64,000 nt of DNA from Curtobacterium sp. 458 (GCF_030406605.1 NZ_CP129104.1:3114687-3178686); one strand, 5' to 3'; shown: positions 32,084 to 41,151, numbered from the stretch's first letter. The notes: generated from the sequence alone by a model not told the origin. Translations and numbers: made by a program.

Positions 32084-33064
32084 ATGCAGAGTCGCACCCT
32101 GGGCCGCACCGGCCGCGCAGTCTCCCCCGTCGGCCTCGGCACCTGGCAGTTCGGTGGTGACTGGGGACCCGTCAGCGAGCAGGACGCGAACGCCGTGATG
32201 GACGCGTCCGTCGAAGCCGGTGTCTCCCTCTTCGACACCGCCGACGTGTACGGCGACGGCCGCAGCGAGCAGCTCATCGGTGCCTGGCGGGCGTCGAACT
32301 CCGAGGTGCCCCTGACCATCGCCACGAAGATGGGGCGTCGCGCCGAGCAGGAACCCGCGAACTACGTCGCCGCGAACTTCCGCGGGTGGGTGGACCGCTC
32401 CCGGACGAACCTCCGTCAGGACACCCTCGACCTCGTGCAGCTGCACTGCCCGCCGACGCCGGTCTTCGAGGACGACGCCGTGTACGACGCCCTCGACGCG
32501 CTCGTCGCCGATGGCTCGATCGCCGCCTACGGCGTCTCGGTCGAGACCGCCGACCAGGCGCTCACCGCGATCGCCCGGCCCGGCGTCGCCAGCGTCCAGA
32601 TCATCCTCAACGCGTTCCGGCTCAAGCCGCTCGACCGCGTCCTCCCGGCCGCACGGGAGGCAGGGGTCGCCGTCCTCGCGCGCGTCCCGCTGGCATCGGG
32701 GTTGCTCTCCGGCAAGTACACACCGGACACGACGTTCCCCGAGCAGGACCACCGCAACTACAACCGGCACGGCGAGGCGTTCGACCAGGGCGAGACCTTC
32801 AGCGGCGTCGACTTCGAGGACGGCGTCCGCGCCGCACAGGCGTTCGCGGCGTCACTCCCCGAGGGCGTCTCGGTCCCGCAGGCTGCCATCGCGTGGGTGA
32901 TCGCGCAAGACGGGGTCACCGCGGCGATCCCCGGCGCGCGCAACCCCGAGCAGGCACGGTCGAACGCCGAGGCCGCGTCGCTCCCCGAGGTCGACGGCCT
33001 CGACACGACGGTGCATGAGCTCTACGACGAGTGGTTCCGCGCCACCGTCCACGACCGGTGGTGA
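32084..33064 (+). CDS. Aldo/keto reductase
   Basis: A 326-residue NADPH-dependent aldo/keto reductase with the family landmarks: LGTWQFGGDWG, FDTADVYGDGRSEQLIGAW (catalytic Asp and Tyr), TIATKMGRR (Lys), LVQLHCPP (His) and AAIPGARNPEQARSNAEA (cofactor phosphate loop). The ATG at 32084 follows a TACGCT -10 box by a few bases, so it is probably leaderless. It overlaps the next lipoprotein gene by 4 nt. Confidence 0.9.
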   Translation: MQSRTLGRTGRAVSPVGLGTWQFGGDWGPVSEQDANAVMDASVEAGVSLFDTADVYGDGRSEQLIGAWRASNSEVPLTIATKMGRRAEQEPANYVAANFRGWVDRSRTNLRQDTLDLVQLHCPPTPVFEDDAVYDALDALVADGSIAAYGVSVETADQALTAIARPGVASVQIILNAFRLKPLDRVLPAAREAGVAVLARVPLASGLLSGKYTPDTTFPEQDHRNYNRHGEAFDQGETFSGVDFEDGVRAAQAFAASLPEGVSVPQAAIAWVIAQDGVTAAIPGARNPEQARSNAEAASLPEVDGLDTTVHELYDEWFRATVHDRW

Positions 33065-33657
33065 GCCCGGTGCGGCGCGTCGGCCGGGTCCTCGTCGCGG
33101 GTGTCGCCGCCGTGCTGCTCCTCGGCGGGTGCGCGAACGGTACCGTCGTCGGCGCGACGCACGGCGGCGTGACCGCGAGGACCTCGACCGATGCGCCGCC
33201 GTGGCCCGCCCCGACGGACCTGACGGCCCGCGCCGAGGCCGCCGGGCTGTCGAACGTCTGGGGGCAGAAGCTCGCCGAGCACGTGCACACGCACCTGACG
33301 ATCCTCGACGGCGGCGAACCGGTCACGGTGCCGGGGAACATCGGGCACTCCGACCGGGCGAAGTTCGCGGCGCAGATCCACACGCACGACACCTCGGGGA
33401 TCATCCACGTCGAGTCGCCCACGCAGGACACGTTCACGCTCGGGCAGTTCTTCGACGAGTGGGGGGTGTCGATCGGGCCCGCGCACGTCGGCGGCCTGCA
33501 CGGCGACCTCACCGTCTGGATCGACGGGCGCCGGTTCTTCGGCAACCCGCGGTCGATCGAGCTGACGAACCTGCGGCAGGTCGTGCTCGAGGTCACCACG
33601 ATCGGTGAGGTCCCGCGCCGCCCGGCCCCGTTCGACTGGCCGCCGCAGTACCACTGA
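33061..33657 (+). CDS. His-rich lipoprotein of unknown function
   Basis: The GTG at 33061 overlaps the reductase stop and gives 198 residues. A signal peptide ends in LLLGGCANG (lipobox Cys about 21). The mature domain has closely spaced histidines: EHVHTHLTILDGG, IGHSDRAKFAAQIHTHDTSGIIHVESP and FTLGQFFDEWGV. These conserved H-x-H-x-H segments suggest metal binding at the outer face of the membrane. I know of similar uncharacterised domains in bacteria and archaea but no defined function. Confidence 0.65.
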   Translation: MSPVRRVGRVLVAGVAAVLLLGGCANGTVVGATHGGVTARTSTDAPPWPAPTDLTARAEAAGLSNVWGQKLAEHVHTHLTILDGGEPVTVPGNIGHSDRAKFAAQIHTHDTSGIIHVESPTQDTFTLGQFFDEWGVSIGPAHVGGLHGDLTVWIDGRRFFGNPRSIELTNLRQVVLEVTTIGEVPRRPAPFDWPPQYH

Positions 33658-33687
33658 CGCGCTCTCCCGGCCGCGGCTGCCGCGGGT

Positions 33688-35274
33688 TCAGGCCTCCTTC
33701 GGGGCTGTCCAGGACAGGTCGAGCTCCCACTCCGCGACGGCACCGGCACCGAGCTGCCACACGTACTCGTTCTTCAGCTTCCGCCCGTCGTCGCGGAAGG
33801 GCCCCGTCCGGTACGGGTAGAACGCCACCGTCGGCAGGGTGCCGGGCGGCGCGGTCCGGATCGCGTTCGAGAAGTCCTTGTTCAACCGCCGCAGCTCGGC
33901 AATGACCGCGGGGCGAGCGGCGTCCGCGTCGAAGCCGTCCGCGTGTCCGCTCGCACCGGATGCCAACTGGAACGCGATGTGCAGCTGACGGTCCCCGTAG
34001 TCGTCCTCGTAGCTGATGAGCCGGTGGTTCTCCACGGCCTCGAGGAGCCCCGGATCGCCGTACACGACGTCCCGCACCACGTCGGGCGCGACCACCGCAC
34101 CGTTGTAGTCGACGGAGAGGTCCGAGCGTCCGTAGTGGAACAGCAGCGGCAGGTCGAGCTCGGCGGAGTCCGCGAGCTCGTCGAACCCGTGCGACCGGAG
34201 CGTCTGCTGCAGCGAGCGCATCCGCACGACGTGCCCACGGTCGTGGATGTTGTAGCGGATCCGCGGGCTGATGTTCTCCGACCGGGTGATCGTCACGACG
34301 AGCTCGCCGCGGTCGTTCGTCTCGATGAGGTAGCCGAACGGGTTGAACTGGAACACCATCGGCAGGACGCCGTACTCCCCCTGCTTCGTGAGCGCCGCCG
34401 ACAGCTCCGGCGACGCCGCGATCGCCCGCCGCAGCGCGACCGAGAACGGCGTCTCGATGCCGAGGTTGATCTCGAGGTCGCTCGCCCCGTACGACCCGAG
34501 CACCGCCTGCGCGTACTGCTCGATGTGGGCGCGCATGTTCTCGCTGATGCCCTCGCCGCCGAACGCCGCGACGATCGTGTAGCGGCTCCAGTCGAGCCGG
34601 TCGTCCTCGAACAGCGCCTTCAGGAACGGCGGGTAGCTGCAGATGATGTACGTGAAGTCGGGGCCGAACTCCCGCATCGTCTGCACGATCTTGTCGCGGT
34701 CCGGACCGATCGACTTGATCATCGACGACTCGGTGAGCGACGCCGTCACGTTCATGCCGGTCGCCCACGCCCCGAGCGAGAAGGCGTTCAGCACGAACGG
34801 CTGCTTCGGGAGGTCCTTCGCCGTCCGCGAGAACCCGAGTTGCAACAGCTGCCGGGTCGCCTGGCGCTCGTCCGGGCCGCGCACCCAGCTCGTCGGCGTG
34901 CCGCTCGAGCCGCTCGACTCGTCGACGACCACACCGCGGCGCGGGAGGCGCCCGTCGAGGCAGCGCTCCGGGATGCTCCACCGCTTGACGTACGAGTCCT
35001 TGTCCATCTCGGGCAGGCCCGCGAGCGCGGCGGCGATGCCACCGCGGGTGTCCAGACGGGAGGCACGCCCCTGTTCCTCCAGGAACGCCCGGTACGCGGG
35101 CACCCGCTTCGCCGCGCGCTCCGCCGTCCGCCAGGCACGCCAGCGCCCGAGGGTCCACCGCAGCGGCTCGATCCCCGGGGCGAGCAGGAGCTTGTGGGTC
35201 TGCACCCGCGGCATGAACAGGGCGACGAAGGTCTCGACGACCCACACGACGGAGAACACCGCCGCGCGCTTCAC
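33688..35274 (-). CDS. Adenylate-forming enzyme, phenylacetate-CoA-ligase (PaaK/CapK) type
   Basis: A 528-residue protein of the ANL superfamily, PaaK branch. The phosphate-binding loop is DESSGSSGTPTSWVRG (around residue 120), and VLGSYGASDLEINLGIET, NISPRIRYNIHDRGHVVRM and FHYGRSDLSVDYNGAVV mark later core motifs. It probably activates a carboxylic acid as an acyl-adenylate for transfer to CoA or a carrier protein. It is the downstream partner of the nitroreductase-like gene (4-nt overlap) and diverges from a carrier-protein operon, so the acyl group may be joined to a carrier-bound amino acid. Confidence 0.78.
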   Translation of the reverse strand: MKRAAVFSVVWVVETFVALFMPRVQTHKLLLAPGIEPLRWTLGRWRAWRTAERAAKRVPAYRAFLEEQGRASRLDTRGGIAAALAGLPEMDKDSYVKRWSIPERCLDGRLPRRGVVVDESSGSSGTPTSWVRGPDERQATRQLLQLGFSRTAKDLPKQPFVLNAFSLGAWATGMNVTASLTESSMIKSIGPDRDKIVQTMREFGPDFTYIICSYPPFLKALFEDDRLDWSRYTIVAAFGGEGISENMRAHIEQYAQAVLGSYGASDLEINLGIETPFSVALRRAIAASPELSAALTKQGEYGVLPMVFQFNPFGYLIETNDRGELVVTITRSENISPRIRYNIHDRGHVVRMRSLQQTLRSHGFDELADSAELDLPLLFHYGRSDLSVDYNGAVVAPDVVRDVVYGDPGLLEAVENHRLISYEDDYGDRQLHIAFQLASGASGHADGFDADAARPAVIAELRRLNKDFSNAIRTAPPGTLPTVAFYPYRTGPFRDDGRKLKNEYVWQLGAGAVAEWELDLSWTAPKEA

Positions 35275-36308
35275 GAGTCCGCCCCGATCGTCATCGCCGA
35301 CGCCGGACGCCGGTGCGCCAGCGGCGGTGGCGCGCTGTGCCCGAAGCGGAAGAGCATCCAGGCCATGTCACCCCCGGACTCGTCGACGCCCGCTCGCTCC
35401 ACGAACGCTGCGTGCGAGCGCGGGTTCGTGATCACCGTGCCGAAGGGGTGCAGCGCGATGCCCCGCGCCGTGAAGTCGAGCCAGATGCGCATGAAGACCC
35501 GGCCGGCCTCGACGTACTCGGCCGGCGAGGAGAACGGGCCCTCCAACCAGCCGAGCTGCCGGACGCCCCGCATGGTCGCCAGGTACACGCGCTTGAACAG
35601 CCCGCCGACACCGGGCGCCTCCCACAGCCCGCGGTGCTCCATCGCGAACCGCAGCACCGGGCCGGGCATGAGCATCGTCTCGGCGGACAGACCGTCACCG
35701 GTCTCCGCGGACTGCCGCTTCGAGAAGCGCAACCAGTGCAGGATCTCCTCGTGGACGGCGTCGTTCCGGAGGTCGTCGAACAGCGTCTCCTGGTTGACCC
35801 GCACGATCTCGTCGACCGTCGCACGGTCGGCGGTCGACCGGAAGCGGTGCCCGGAGGCCGCCGCGATGTCGGCGGCGGCGGACACGGCGGCGGCGTCCAC
35901 GAGGGTCGCGTCGTAGGGCCTGCGCGACGTGCGCCGCGCGGAGAACCGGGCCAGTGCCTCCCGGTCGTCCGCGGTGACCGCGTGCGGACGCAACGTGACC
36001 CGACCGAGCCGGTGCAGGTGGTCCGTCGGGTCACGGTCGAGCCGGGAGAAGTCCATCTCGGCGTGGTCGAGGTCCTCGGTCACCGCGAAGCCGTGCGCGC
36101 GGGCCACGACGTCGAGCCCCGCGAGGAAGACCCCGGCGCACACGTGCCCGAACGGGATGCCGAACGACTCGGCCGGCAAGCCCCGCCGCAGGTCGTAGTG
36201 CACGGTCGCGGTCCGGTCGTCCTCGACGCGGAGCACGATCGGCTGCGAGTTGTGCGGTGACGGGTAGTGCCGGGCGTCCTCGACGATGCCGGTCCACGGT
36301 GATGCCAT
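35271..36308 (-). CDS. Acg-like nitroreductase-family flavoprotein
   Basis: From the ATG at 36308 (GAGGGGG upstream) this is a 345-residue protein. The FMN-binding start HYPSPHNSQPIVLRV and the later RRTSRRPYDATLVD and GIALHPFGTVITNPRSH segments resemble large nitroreductase-fold proteins such as mycobacterial Acg. Some Acg proteins bind FMN without clear reductase activity; others in gene clusters oxidise or reduce small molecules. The gene overlaps the adenylating enzyme and starts about 130 bp from the divergent carrier-protein operon. Confidence 0.7.
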   Translation of the reverse strand: MASPWTGIVEDARHYPSPHNSQPIVLRVEDDRTATVHYDLRRGLPAESFGIPFGHVCAGVFLAGLDVVARAHGFAVTEDLDHAEMDFSRLDRDPTDHLHRLGRVTLRPHAVTADDREALARFSARRTSRRPYDATLVDAAAVSAAADIAAASGHRFRSTADRATVDEIVRVNQETLFDDLRNDAVHEEILHWLRFSKRQSAETGDGLSAETMLMPGPVLRFAMEHRGLWEAPGVGGLFKRVYLATMRGVRQLGWLEGPFSSPAEYVEAGRVFMRIWLDFTARGIALHPFGTVITNPRSHAAFVERAGVDESGGDMAWMLFRFGHSAPPPLAHRRPASAMTIGADS

Positions 36309-36439
36309 CGTTCCCCCTCGGTGTCGTGCGCCGATGCTACCCACACCCCTCCGACGCGCATGCCCCCGGCGACATGCACGGGGCCCCCACGCGCCACGTG
36401 GGCGGCCACACGGGGCAGGACCACGCGTAGCCTGACGAC

Positions 36440-36817
36440 ATGACCGTGATCCGGACGGGGACCGACCTGGCCGACGTCGAGGACGTCATCCGCGGCATCG
36501 CGACCCACGGCGAGCGCTACCTCGCCCGGGTGTTCACCGTGCAGGAGCGCGTGGACACCGTCGACGACCCCGAGCGCCTCGCCGCCCGCTTCGCCGGCAA
36601 GGAGGCGGTCGTCAAGCTCCTCCGCCCGACGCGAACCGACCCCGTTCCCCTCACCGACGTCGCGGTCGTCCTCGACGAGCACGGAGCACCCACCGTCGAA
36701 CTCGCCGGGGCGGCCGCGGCCCTCGCCGGGGCGATCGGCTGCGGACCGATCGCGATCTCGCTGTCGCACGAGCGCGGCCTCGCCGTCGCGACGGCCGTGG
36801 CACTGTCCGAGCGCTGA
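36440..36817 (+). CDS. AcpS-like 4'-phosphopantetheinyl transferase
   Basis: A 125-residue protein with the short AcpS layout: GTDLADVEDV at the start (metal Asp), then RFAGKEAVVKLL (catalytic Glu/Lys) and IAISLSHERGLAVATAVAL at the end. It would attach the phosphopantetheine arm to Ser of a carrier protein. The carrier protein gene follows 133 bp later, so this is probably a dedicated enzyme. A TAGCCT box close before the ATG suggests a leaderless message. The housekeeping AcpS is presumably elsewhere. Confidence 0.82.
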   Translation: MTVIRTGTDLADVEDVIRGIATHGERYLARVFTVQERVDTVDDPERLAARFAGKEAVVKLLRPTRTDPVPLTDVAVVLDEHGAPTVELAGAAAALAGAIGCGPIAISLSHERGLAVATAVALSER

Positions 36818-36950
36818 CGTTGCGACGCGAGGCCCGGCGCCGCCCGCCCTCGACGTCTCTGTGCGTCCGCTCAGGCGCCTCGCGGGGTCGTGCGGTTTCG
36901 CGCACCCGGGAAGCGGCTTTCCGGGGAGCCATCCTCATTACGGTTGCCGC

Positions 36951-37238
36951 ATGGACCAGGACCAGCAGACCAGCGCGACCGCCGTCGCGCTCGCCGACCC
37001 CAGCACCGAACAGGCCGTCCGCCGCGCCCTCGCCGACCACGGACGCCTCGTCGTCGACGCGTGGGACGTGGCCTCGATCGCGGACCTCTACGCGCTCGGG
37101 CTGACGTCGCACGCCACCGTGAACGTGATGCTCGCGGTCGAGAACGAACTCGACGTGGAGTTCCCCGACGCCGTGCTCAACCGATCGACGTTCGCGACCG
37201 TGGAGTCGATCGTGCACGCCGCCGGGCTCGCATCGTGA
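36951..37238 (+). CDS. Acyl/aminoacyl carrier protein
   Basis: A 95-residue carrier protein from the ATG at 36951. The attachment site is LYALGLTSHATVNVMLAVE, with Ser53 as the phosphopantetheine site, and ENELDVEFPDAVLNRSTFATVESI completes helices 2 and 3. An atypical LTS replaces DSL. Similar (G)(M/L)TS carriers accompany amino acid:[carrier protein] ligases. A 30-residue upstream extension of the frame lacks similarity. It overlaps the acyl-CoA dehydrogenase gene by 4 nt. Confidence 0.88.
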   Translation: MDQDQQTSATAVALADPSTEQAVRRALADHGRLVVDAWDVASIADLYALGLTSHATVNVMLAVENELDVEFPDAVLNRSTFATVESIVHAAGLAS

Positions 37239-38611
37239 CCGTGATCGACACGGCTCCGCCGACCGCGCCCGTCCCGGTCGTCACGGCAGCGCGCAGCGGG
37301 TCCGGACGTCGCGCTCGCCGCGCGGCGACCCCGGCCACCGCTCCCGCCTCCGCGGCGGGTGCCGCCACCGCATCTCCCGCCGCCGCTGCGGCTCCCGCCG
37401 CCGCCGCTTCTCCGGTCGCGAGCGCCGCCAGCGCCGCCGAGGCGGCCGTCACCGGCACGGACCCCTGCGGCCGGTTCGCGGCCCGCACCGCGCTCGTCGC
37501 CGACGTCGCACGGCTGTTCGCCGACGAGGTGGACCGGGACGCCCGACCCCCGCGCGAGGCGATCGCCGCGATGAAGGAGCACGGCCTCCTCGCCGCGGCC
37601 GTCCCGGTGGAGCTCGGTGGCGAAGGCGCCACCGTCGCCGAGCTGTCGGTCATCGCGACCGAGCTCGGACGGGCCTGCGCCGCCACCGCGATGGTCTTCG
37701 CGATGCACCAGGGCCAGGCGATGGCCCTGTGGCGGCACGGCGGCGACGGTGCCGGCGTGACCGACCTCGTGGCACGGGTGCGCGAGGGTGCGCTGCTCGC
37801 GTCCTCGACCACCGAGCGCGGCATCGGCGGCGACGCCCGCCGGAGCACCTGCGCCCTGGAGCCCGACGCCGACGGACGCATCCGGCTCCGCAAGGACGCC
37901 CCGGTCATCTCCTACGCCACCGAGGCGGACGCGATCCTCGTCACCGCTCGCCGGGACGTCGACGCCGCGGCCTCCGACCAGCGCGTCGTGGTCTGCCTGC
38001 CCGAGCAGACCACGCTCACGCAGACGTCGACGTGGGACACCCTCGGACTCCGGGGCACCTGCAGCAACGGTTGGGTGCTCGACGCGGAGACCACGGCCGA
38101 CCACGTCCTCCGGGACGACTACGCCGCCGTCAGCGCCCGCACGGTGCTCCCGGTGTCGCACGTGCTCTGGGCGTCGGTGTGGCTCGGCATCGCCGCCGAC
38201 GCCGCCGACCGCGCCCGCACGGCCGTCCGGAAGCAGGCACGCGCCACCGTCGGGTCGACCCCGCCCGGCGCGCTCCGGCTCGCCGAGCTGCTCGTCGAGC
38301 TGCAGTCGCTCGCCGACACCGTCCGGCACGCCGCGGAACGGTACGACGTCGTCGCCGAGGACACCGACGTCCTCGACTCCACGGCGTACGCCCTCTCCGC
38401 GAACGCCCTCAAGATCGGGGCGTCCGAGCGCGTCACCGACCTCGTCACCCGGTCCCTGCGCATCGTCGGGATCGCCGGGTACGCCGCGAGCGGTCCCGCC
38501 AGCATCGCCCGACACCTCCGAGACGCCCACGGCGCCGCCGTCATGGTGAGCAACGACCGTCTCCTCCACAACGACGCCGGCATGGCGCTCATGACGGGAG
38601 CACTCCTGTGA
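37235..38611 (+). CDS. Acyl-CoA dehydrogenase-family flavoenzyme with Ala-rich N-terminus
   Basis: The GTG at 37235 overlaps the carrier-protein stop; the product has 458 residues. After about 70 low-complexity residues dominated by Ala, Pro and Ser, the dehydrogenase fold begins (FAARTALVADVARLFADEVDRDA). It continues with LAAAVPVELGGEGATVAELSVI, HQGQAMALWRHGG, SSTTERGIGGDAR and SLRIVGIAGYAASGPASIARHLRDAHGAAVM. In carrier-protein pathways such enzymes oxidise the bound acyl or aminoacyl group (as prolyl-carrier oxidases do). The catalytic base is not certain by eye. It overlaps the ligase gene by 4 nt. Confidence 0.82.
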   Translation: MTVIDTAPPTAPVPVVTAARSGSGRRARRAATPATAPASAAGAATASPAAAAAPAAAASPVASAASAAEAAVTGTDPCGRFAARTALVADVARLFADEVDRDARPPREAIAAMKEHGLLAAAVPVELGGEGATVAELSVIATELGRACAATAMVFAMHQGQAMALWRHGGDGAGVTDLVARVREGALLASSTTERGIGGDARRSTCALEPDADGRIRLRKDAPVISYATEADAILVTARRDVDAAASDQRVVVCLPEQTTLTQTSTWDTLGLRGTCSNGWVLDAETTADHVLRDDYAAVSARTVLPVSHVLWASVWLGIAADAADRARTAVRKQARATVGSTPPGALRLAELLVELQSLADTVRHAAERYDVVAEDTDVLDSTAYALSANALKIGASERVTDLVTRSLRIVGIAGYAASGPASIARHLRDAHGAAVMVSNDRLLHNDAGMALMTGALL

Positions 38612-39573
38612 CCATCCACCTCGACCACGACACCGCCGCGCCCGCCGTGGACAGCGCCGACGCCCTCGGCGCGGCCCGCGCCGAGCTGCGCGGCCGCCTG
38701 CTCGCCGACGGCGTCCTCCTCGACCTCGGCTCCCCCGGCCTCTACGGCCGCACGGGGGTGTTCGAGCGCGTGTACTCCGCCGTCGACGCCGCCGCGGTCC
38801 GCAGCCAGGCCGACCTCGACGCCGAGGTCCTGCGCTTCCCGCCGGTCGAGCCGCTGGCGTCCTTCGAGCGGACCGACTACATCGCCTCGTTCCCGGACCT
38901 CGCCGCCTCCATCTCCGGGTTCACCGGGGACGACCGGACGCACCGGGCGCTCCTGGCCGCCCGCGAGCGCGGGGAGCGCTGGGAGGGCTTCCTCGAACCC
39001 GCGGACCTCATGCTGACGCCGGCCGTCTGCCACCCCGTGTACGGCCTGGTCGGTGACTCGGTGCCCGAGGGCGGCCGCTCGTTCGACATCCTCGGCGACT
39101 CGTTCCGCCGTGAGCCGTCACTCGACCCGATGCGGCTCCAGGCGTTCCACATGCACGAGTTCGTGCACATCGGGACGCCCGCGTCCGCGAAGGCGCACCG
39201 CGATGACCGCATCCCGGTGATGCGCGCACTGCTCGAGTCGTTCGGCCTCGAGATCGACGTCGTGCCCGCGAACGACCCGTTCTTCGGCCGGGTCGGCCAG
39301 ATGCTTGCCCGCAACCAGGTCGAGCAGGCGCTGAAGTTCGAGTTCGTGACCCCGGTCTACGGCCCGGACCACGACGCGACCGCCATCAGCTCCGCGAACC
39401 TGCACGAGGACCACTTCGGCACCGCGTTCGGCATCCGGAGCGCGGACGGCGCCGTCGCCCACAGTGCCTGCATCGCGTTCGGCCTGGAGCGCATCACCAT
39501 CGCGCTCTTCGCCGCGCACGGCACCGACCCCGACGAGTGGCCGGCTGCCGTCCGCTCGGCGCTGGCGCTGTGA
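38608..39573 (+). CDS. Amino acid:[carrier protein] ligase (class II aaRS-like)
   Basis: A 321-residue protein resembling a truncated class II seryl-tRNA synthetase without a tRNA-binding domain. Zinc ligands fit the aa:CP ligase pattern: Cys141 in TPAVCHPVYG, Glu184 in FHMHEFVHIG and a Cys at about 288 in AHSACIAFGLERI; the last segment also carries the motif-3 Arg. Known members activate small amino acids (Gly, Ala) and load them on the phosphopantetheine of a partner carrier protein. The partner is encoded two genes upstream. The start is GTG 38608, overlapping the dehydrogenase stop. Confidence 0.87.
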   Translation: MTIHLDHDTAAPAVDSADALGAARAELRGRLLADGVLLDLGSPGLYGRTGVFERVYSAVDAAAVRSQADLDAEVLRFPPVEPLASFERTDYIASFPDLAASISGFTGDDRTHRALLAARERGERWEGFLEPADLMLTPAVCHPVYGLVGDSVPEGGRSFDILGDSFRREPSLDPMRLQAFHMHEFVHIGTPASAKAHRDDRIPVMRALLESFGLEIDVVPANDPFFGRVGQMLARNQVEQALKFEFVTPVYGPDHDATAISSANLHEDHFGTAFGIRSADGAVAHSACIAFGLERITIALFAAHGTDPDEWPAAVRSALAL

Positions 39574-41141
39574 GCACCCTGCACGGTTGGTCCGGCTCCC
39601 CAGCCGTCCGCGTGGCCGTGCAGCTGCCGCCCGCCGCGCGGGCCGGGGTGGTGGTCGTCCCACCGCTCGGACAGGAGGGCGTGATCGCGTACCGCACCCT
39701 CCGCCTGCTGGCGGACCGCCTGGAGGCCCGTGGCGTGGCCGCGGTGCGCTACGACCCGTCCGGACGTGGTGACGCCGCCCCCGACACCGACCCGCACGCG
39801 CAGGTCCGGTCCGCGGGACACGCGGCCGCGCTGCTCCGCAGCACGGGTGTCGAGCGGATCGCCTTCGTCGGGCTGGCCTCCGCGGCGTTGATCGCCGCCG
39901 AGGCTGCCGGGGACGACGACGCGCTCGTCGTGTGGGACGCGCCGGCGTCCGGTCGTGCGTGGCTCCGCGGCCAACGGGCGCTCGCGACCATGACGATCGG
40001 TCCCGACCGCGTGGTCGACGGGTACGAGACGCTCGTCGGCATCGACCTGGACGCGGCCGAGGCGGACGTGCTCGGCGCGCTCGCCTACACCCCGCGGTCC
40101 GCGCCGACCGTGGCGTTCGTCCGCGAGGGTGCTCCGGCGCCCCGTGCGCTCGGCCCGGTCGAGCGGATCGAGGTCACCGGCAGCGCCGAGCTCCTCGACC
40201 GCACGAGCATGCACGCCCGGATCCCCGACGCCGCGGTGGACGCCGTGGTCTCCTGGCTCGACACCTGGGCCCCGGCGGCCCCCGTGCCCGTCCGGGAACC
40301 CGCACTGCACGAGGTGCTCGACGTCGACGGGCGGGTGTCGGAGCGCATGGTCCGGATCGGTCCCGAGGCCCTGTTCGGCATCGAGACGGTCTCGTCCGCG
40401 CAGCACCACGACGCTCCGACCGTCCTGCTGCACAACGGCTCGGCCGAGCACCGGGTGGGTGCCACGGACTACCAGGTCGCACTCGCCCGGGACCTCGCGC
40501 GCGACGGCGCACGGGTGCTCCGCATCGACCGACGCGGCACCGGCGAGAGCTCGGTGGTGCGCGCGGACGAGCGGGACTTCATGTTCGCGCAGGAGTGGAT
40601 CGACGACCAGTCGGCGGTCGTCGACGCGCTCGACGTCCCGCCGGAGCGGCTCGCCCTCGTCGGGATGTGCGCCGGCGCCTGGCTCGCCGGTCGTGCGGTC
40701 GAGGAGGCTCCGCGGCTCGTCGTGGAGATCAGCCCGAACGACTACCGACGGACGCCGGCGGCCCCGGGGAGTTACGCGGACCACGTCCGTGCGGTGGACT
40801 CCCCGTCCGCCCGACGCCTCCGGGTCCGGGAGCTCTACAACCGCTGGGTGCCCGAACGACTCCGTGCGCGCATCGCTCGTCGGGACCGGGTGGGCGGTGT
40901 GGTGAGCCACGTCCGTCCGCTCGTGCAGCACGGCACCGACGTCGTGCTCGTCGTGGCACCGGAGGACGCCGAGCTGTTCGACCGGCTCGGCGGCCGCCGC
41001 GCGGTGAAGCGGTGGTCGGGCCAGGTGGACGTCGTGCGGGTGCCGGAGGGCGACCACGCGCTGTTCTCCCCCGCCATGCGCGCCGCCGTCCGGGCCGAGG
41101 TCCGCTCCCGCGTCGCCGCGACGTTCCCCGCCCACGTCTGA
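39570..41141 (+). CDS. Double-domain alpha/beta-hydrolase (thioesterase/acyltransferase-like)
   Basis: The GTG at 39570 overlaps the ligase stop; 523 residues hold two hydrolase-like halves. The first (VVVVPPLGQEGVIAYRTLRLLADRLEARGVAAVRYDPSGRGD) lacks an obvious nucleophile-elbow Ser: FVGLASAALIAAE stands where G-x-S-x-G is expected. The second (TVLLHNGSAEHRVGATDYQVALARDLARDGARVLRIDRRGTGES) has VGMCAGAWLAG, i.e. Cys at the elbow, and a final GDHALFS His. Such pairs in carrier-protein clusters release or transfer the product. It ends the operon. Confidence 0.75.
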   Translation: MSTLHGWSGSPAVRVAVQLPPAARAGVVVVPPLGQEGVIAYRTLRLLADRLEARGVAAVRYDPSGRGDAAPDTDPHAQVRSAGHAAALLRSTGVERIAFVGLASAALIAAEAAGDDDALVVWDAPASGRAWLRGQRALATMTIGPDRVVDGYETLVGIDLDAAEADVLGALAYTPRSAPTVAFVREGAPAPRALGPVERIEVTGSAELLDRTSMHARIPDAAVDAVVSWLDTWAPAAPVPVREPALHEVLDVDGRVSERMVRIGPEALFGIETVSSAQHHDAPTVLLHNGSAEHRVGATDYQVALARDLARDGARVLRIDRRGTGESSVVRADERDFMFAQEWIDDQSAVVDALDVPPERLALVGMCAGAWLAGRAVEEAPRLVVEISPNDYRRTPAAPGSYADHVRAVDSPSARRLRVRELYNRWVPERLRARIARRDRVGGVVSHVRPLVQHGTDVVLVVAPEDAELFDRLGGRRAVKRWSGQVDVVRVPEGDHALFSPAMRAAVRAEVRSRVAATFPAHV

Positions 41142-41151
41142 CGTCCCTGCT

